Below are positions 44,293-45,482 of a DNA stretch of 45,482 bases, in pieces. Under the pieces are notes generated by a model. It worked only from the letters and a program-made list of their open reading frames with translations, ran no database searches and was not told the origin of the DNA. Every line of letters starts with the position of its first letter. The stretch's first letter is position 1. This DNA comes from Chrysochromulina tobinii (lineage: Eukaryota > Haptophyta > Prymnesiales > Chrysochromulinaceae). A program made the position numbers and the translations under genes. The stretch is from NCBI GenBank assembly GCA_001275005.1, contig JWZX01002912.1, positions 1 to 45,482 on the forward strand. The letters run 5' to 3'.

Positions 44293-44856
44293 ACTAGAGT
44301 GAGGCGCCTCTCGAGAGCAATTGAGTTCTCCTTGAAGTTAGGACTCCGACAGAACTGTGCTCGATTCATCGGCCGCTGTGCTGAGCTCTAATTTTGGCGA
44401 CGCTGTGTGCGGAGCAGAACCTGCGAATATGTACTTATAAGGCGCTTGCTGCATATAACTTTACGGGATTGTGCGTTGTCGTGGGCGGGGGCACGATATC
44501 GTGGGATCTGACGATAACGCGACCGTCCCCCCGTCAATATCGCACAACGACCGACGAGTGGTAATGCTGAGCAGAGGGACAGGGAGCGCGTGCGGGTGCG
44601 CGAGGGCGAAGGGGTCAGGGAGCGCGGGCGAGATCATGGTTGGGTTTTTGTGACGAAAGTTCCGAACCTCATGGGCAATTTCCGGAAATTGCCCACGGAC
44701 TGTTCGAATGAACTTTTTGGTAGGGGGGACCGGACTGAACTTTTTTGGAAGGCACACACAGCGTCACTAAGCCGAAACTGGCGAGTTTCTGGACAGTGCG
44801 CTCGCGCGGCTCTGGACATTGCGCTCGGACGGCTGCCCTCAACGAGGCTTTGCAAC
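44293..44856. other. Intergenic region
   Basis: Holds the flank of the inverted copy and the promoter side of the last gene. TTCCGGAAATTGCCC with GGGCAATTTCC forms a small palindrome near 44670-44695. No gene recognised. Confidence 0.35.
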
Positions 44857-45482
44857 ATGCCGGAACACCACTTCATCAAACAGCAGCCACATCCGCCATG
44901 GGAGGACTCGCACCGGGCCATGCCTGGGCCCCCTGCACGCCCACCGTCTGAGTCGCCGCCCATCTCGAGCCCGCCCAGCCCACCCTCCTCTAGTCCCAGC
45001 GGCCGACGTGGCAGCAACGGCGGCGGTGCTGGACCCGATGCTAGTCACGGTGGTGGCGGGAGCTCGACGGCGGGCTCGGATGTGGCCTTGGATGCAGGCG
45101 CGACCTCGCGGGCCCGCGCTGCCTTCAGCGTGGTCTACGATGAGACCATCGATGCCGTCTTCAAGGCGGACTCAAAGGCAGCCGGGCTGGCCAAGCTGCG
45201 CCCTTATCTCGACGCGAACATGTCCAAAGAGAGCGCCGACGCCTTTCAGGAGTGCTGCGGGAAACTCTTCGTGCTCTCGCGTGTCCACACCTCGATGGCG
45301 CCAGAGGTCTCGTTCGCCAAGGTGCAAGAGATCACTGATGCCCTCAGCCGCGCGTGCTCGATGGCTAGCCACGCCGCGGCGCCGCTCGTCGCTGGCCTCG
45401 TGACTGGCCTCAAGCGCTTCGTCGAGCAGCGGATCCTTCCGAATGGCGCGCTCGATCATATCACCAAGCAAGGCTTCAGGCT
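44857..45482 (+). CDS. Hypothetical protein, 3' truncated by the window edge
   Basis: The frame is open from ATG 44857 to the last base (208 codons plus 2 nt). The N-terminal ~85 residues are Pro/Ser/Gly-rich and probably disordered. From ~95 the protein is helical and looks conserved: FSVVYDETIDAVFKADSKAA, LRPYLDANMSKESADAFQEC, EVSFAKVQEITDALSRACSM, LVTGLKRFVEQRILPNGALD. I recognise no family. The domain continues beyond the window. Confidence 0.65.
   Translation, partial: MPEHHFIKQQPHPPWEDSHRAMPGPPARPPSESPPISSPPSPPSSSPSGRRGSNGGGAGPDASHGGGGSSTAGSDVALDAGATSRARAAFSVVYDETIDAVFKADSKAAGLAKLRPYLDANMSKESADAFQECCGKLFVLSRVHTSMAPEVSFAKVQEITDALSRACSMASHAAAPLVAGLVTGLKRFVEQRILPNGALDHITKQGFR

Noticed and set aside
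1-45482. tRNA or rRNA genes
   Set aside because: Scanned by eye for T-loop-like GGTTCGA and rRNA landmarks; none was convincing. A covariance-model scan would settle it.

Overview
This window is nuclear DNA of a GC-rich, Ala/Arg-biased unicellular alga. I lean to a haptophyte. The reasons are spliceosomal introns with donors mostly of the form GTGCGY/GTGNNN, presequences that look like plastid or thylakoid targeting signals, a mix of intronless and repeat-loaded intron-containing genes, and families such as UDP-sugar pyrophosphorylase, thylakoid-type FKBP and a C-terminal PDGR...PxGxxPGDxF motif that I associate with algae. Pelagophytes and other stramenopiles are not excluded. There are no operons or Shine-Dalgarno signals. 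Neighbouring genes are often divergent with short shared upstream regions. Intronic and intergenic DNA is full of private minisatellites.

Layout: 1-1410 (-) 5'-complete, truncated coiled-coil protein. 1618-4714 (-) five-exon tandem phosphoglycerate mutase. 5078-7330 (+) three-exon TPR (kinesin-light-chain-like) protein. 7869-8741 (+) HAD phosphatase. 9280-11378 (-) two tandem Myb/SANT plus zinc-knuckle paralogues, duplicated together with part of the adjacent FKBP gene. 11555-12106 (+) intact FKBP. 12433-12951 (-) small membrane protein. 13267-14100 (+) CRAL-TRIO/SEC14 protein. 14361-15014 (+) DOT1-like methyltransferase. 15302-17519 (-) UDP-sugar pyrophosphorylase. 17683-18849 (+) MGCC-acylated coiled-coil protein. 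19348-20268 (-) GNAT. 20514-21425 (+) DUF1295/steroid-reductase-like membrane enzyme. 21969-22295 (+) Met-rich single-pass protein. 22857-24806 (-) glycosyltransferase. 25236-26888 (+) single-pass coiled-coil protein. 27615-28457 (-) CxxC protein. 28803-30527 (-) FHA coiled-coil protein. 31283-31849 (-) single-pass protein. 32068-35730 (+) large proline-rich EF-hand membrane protein. 35945-37507 (+) methyltransferase-like/TolA-like protein. 37732-44104 (+) a ten-exon fusion gene. 44857-end (+) partial gene.

The two most striking things are linked. (1) The 37732-44104 gene: ten exons splice to one 1607-codon frame joining a PuuE-type allantoinase/polysaccharide deacetylase, four EF-hands, an extended SDR epimerase/dehydratase and a D-2-hydroxyacid dehydrogenase, with the key catalytic motifs of each enzyme visible. 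(2) Many introns in this gene, in the phosphoglycerate mutase gene and in the TPR gene end in the same cassette, TGATTGCCTCCCTCATCAG, and many carry a direct repeat of the flanking exon edge. This is what introner-like insertion or tandem AG|GT duplication would leave behind, so the window looks like a record of recent intron birth.

Limits: all exon boundaries, gene starts and functions are read by eye from sequence. No transcripts, alignments or searches were run.
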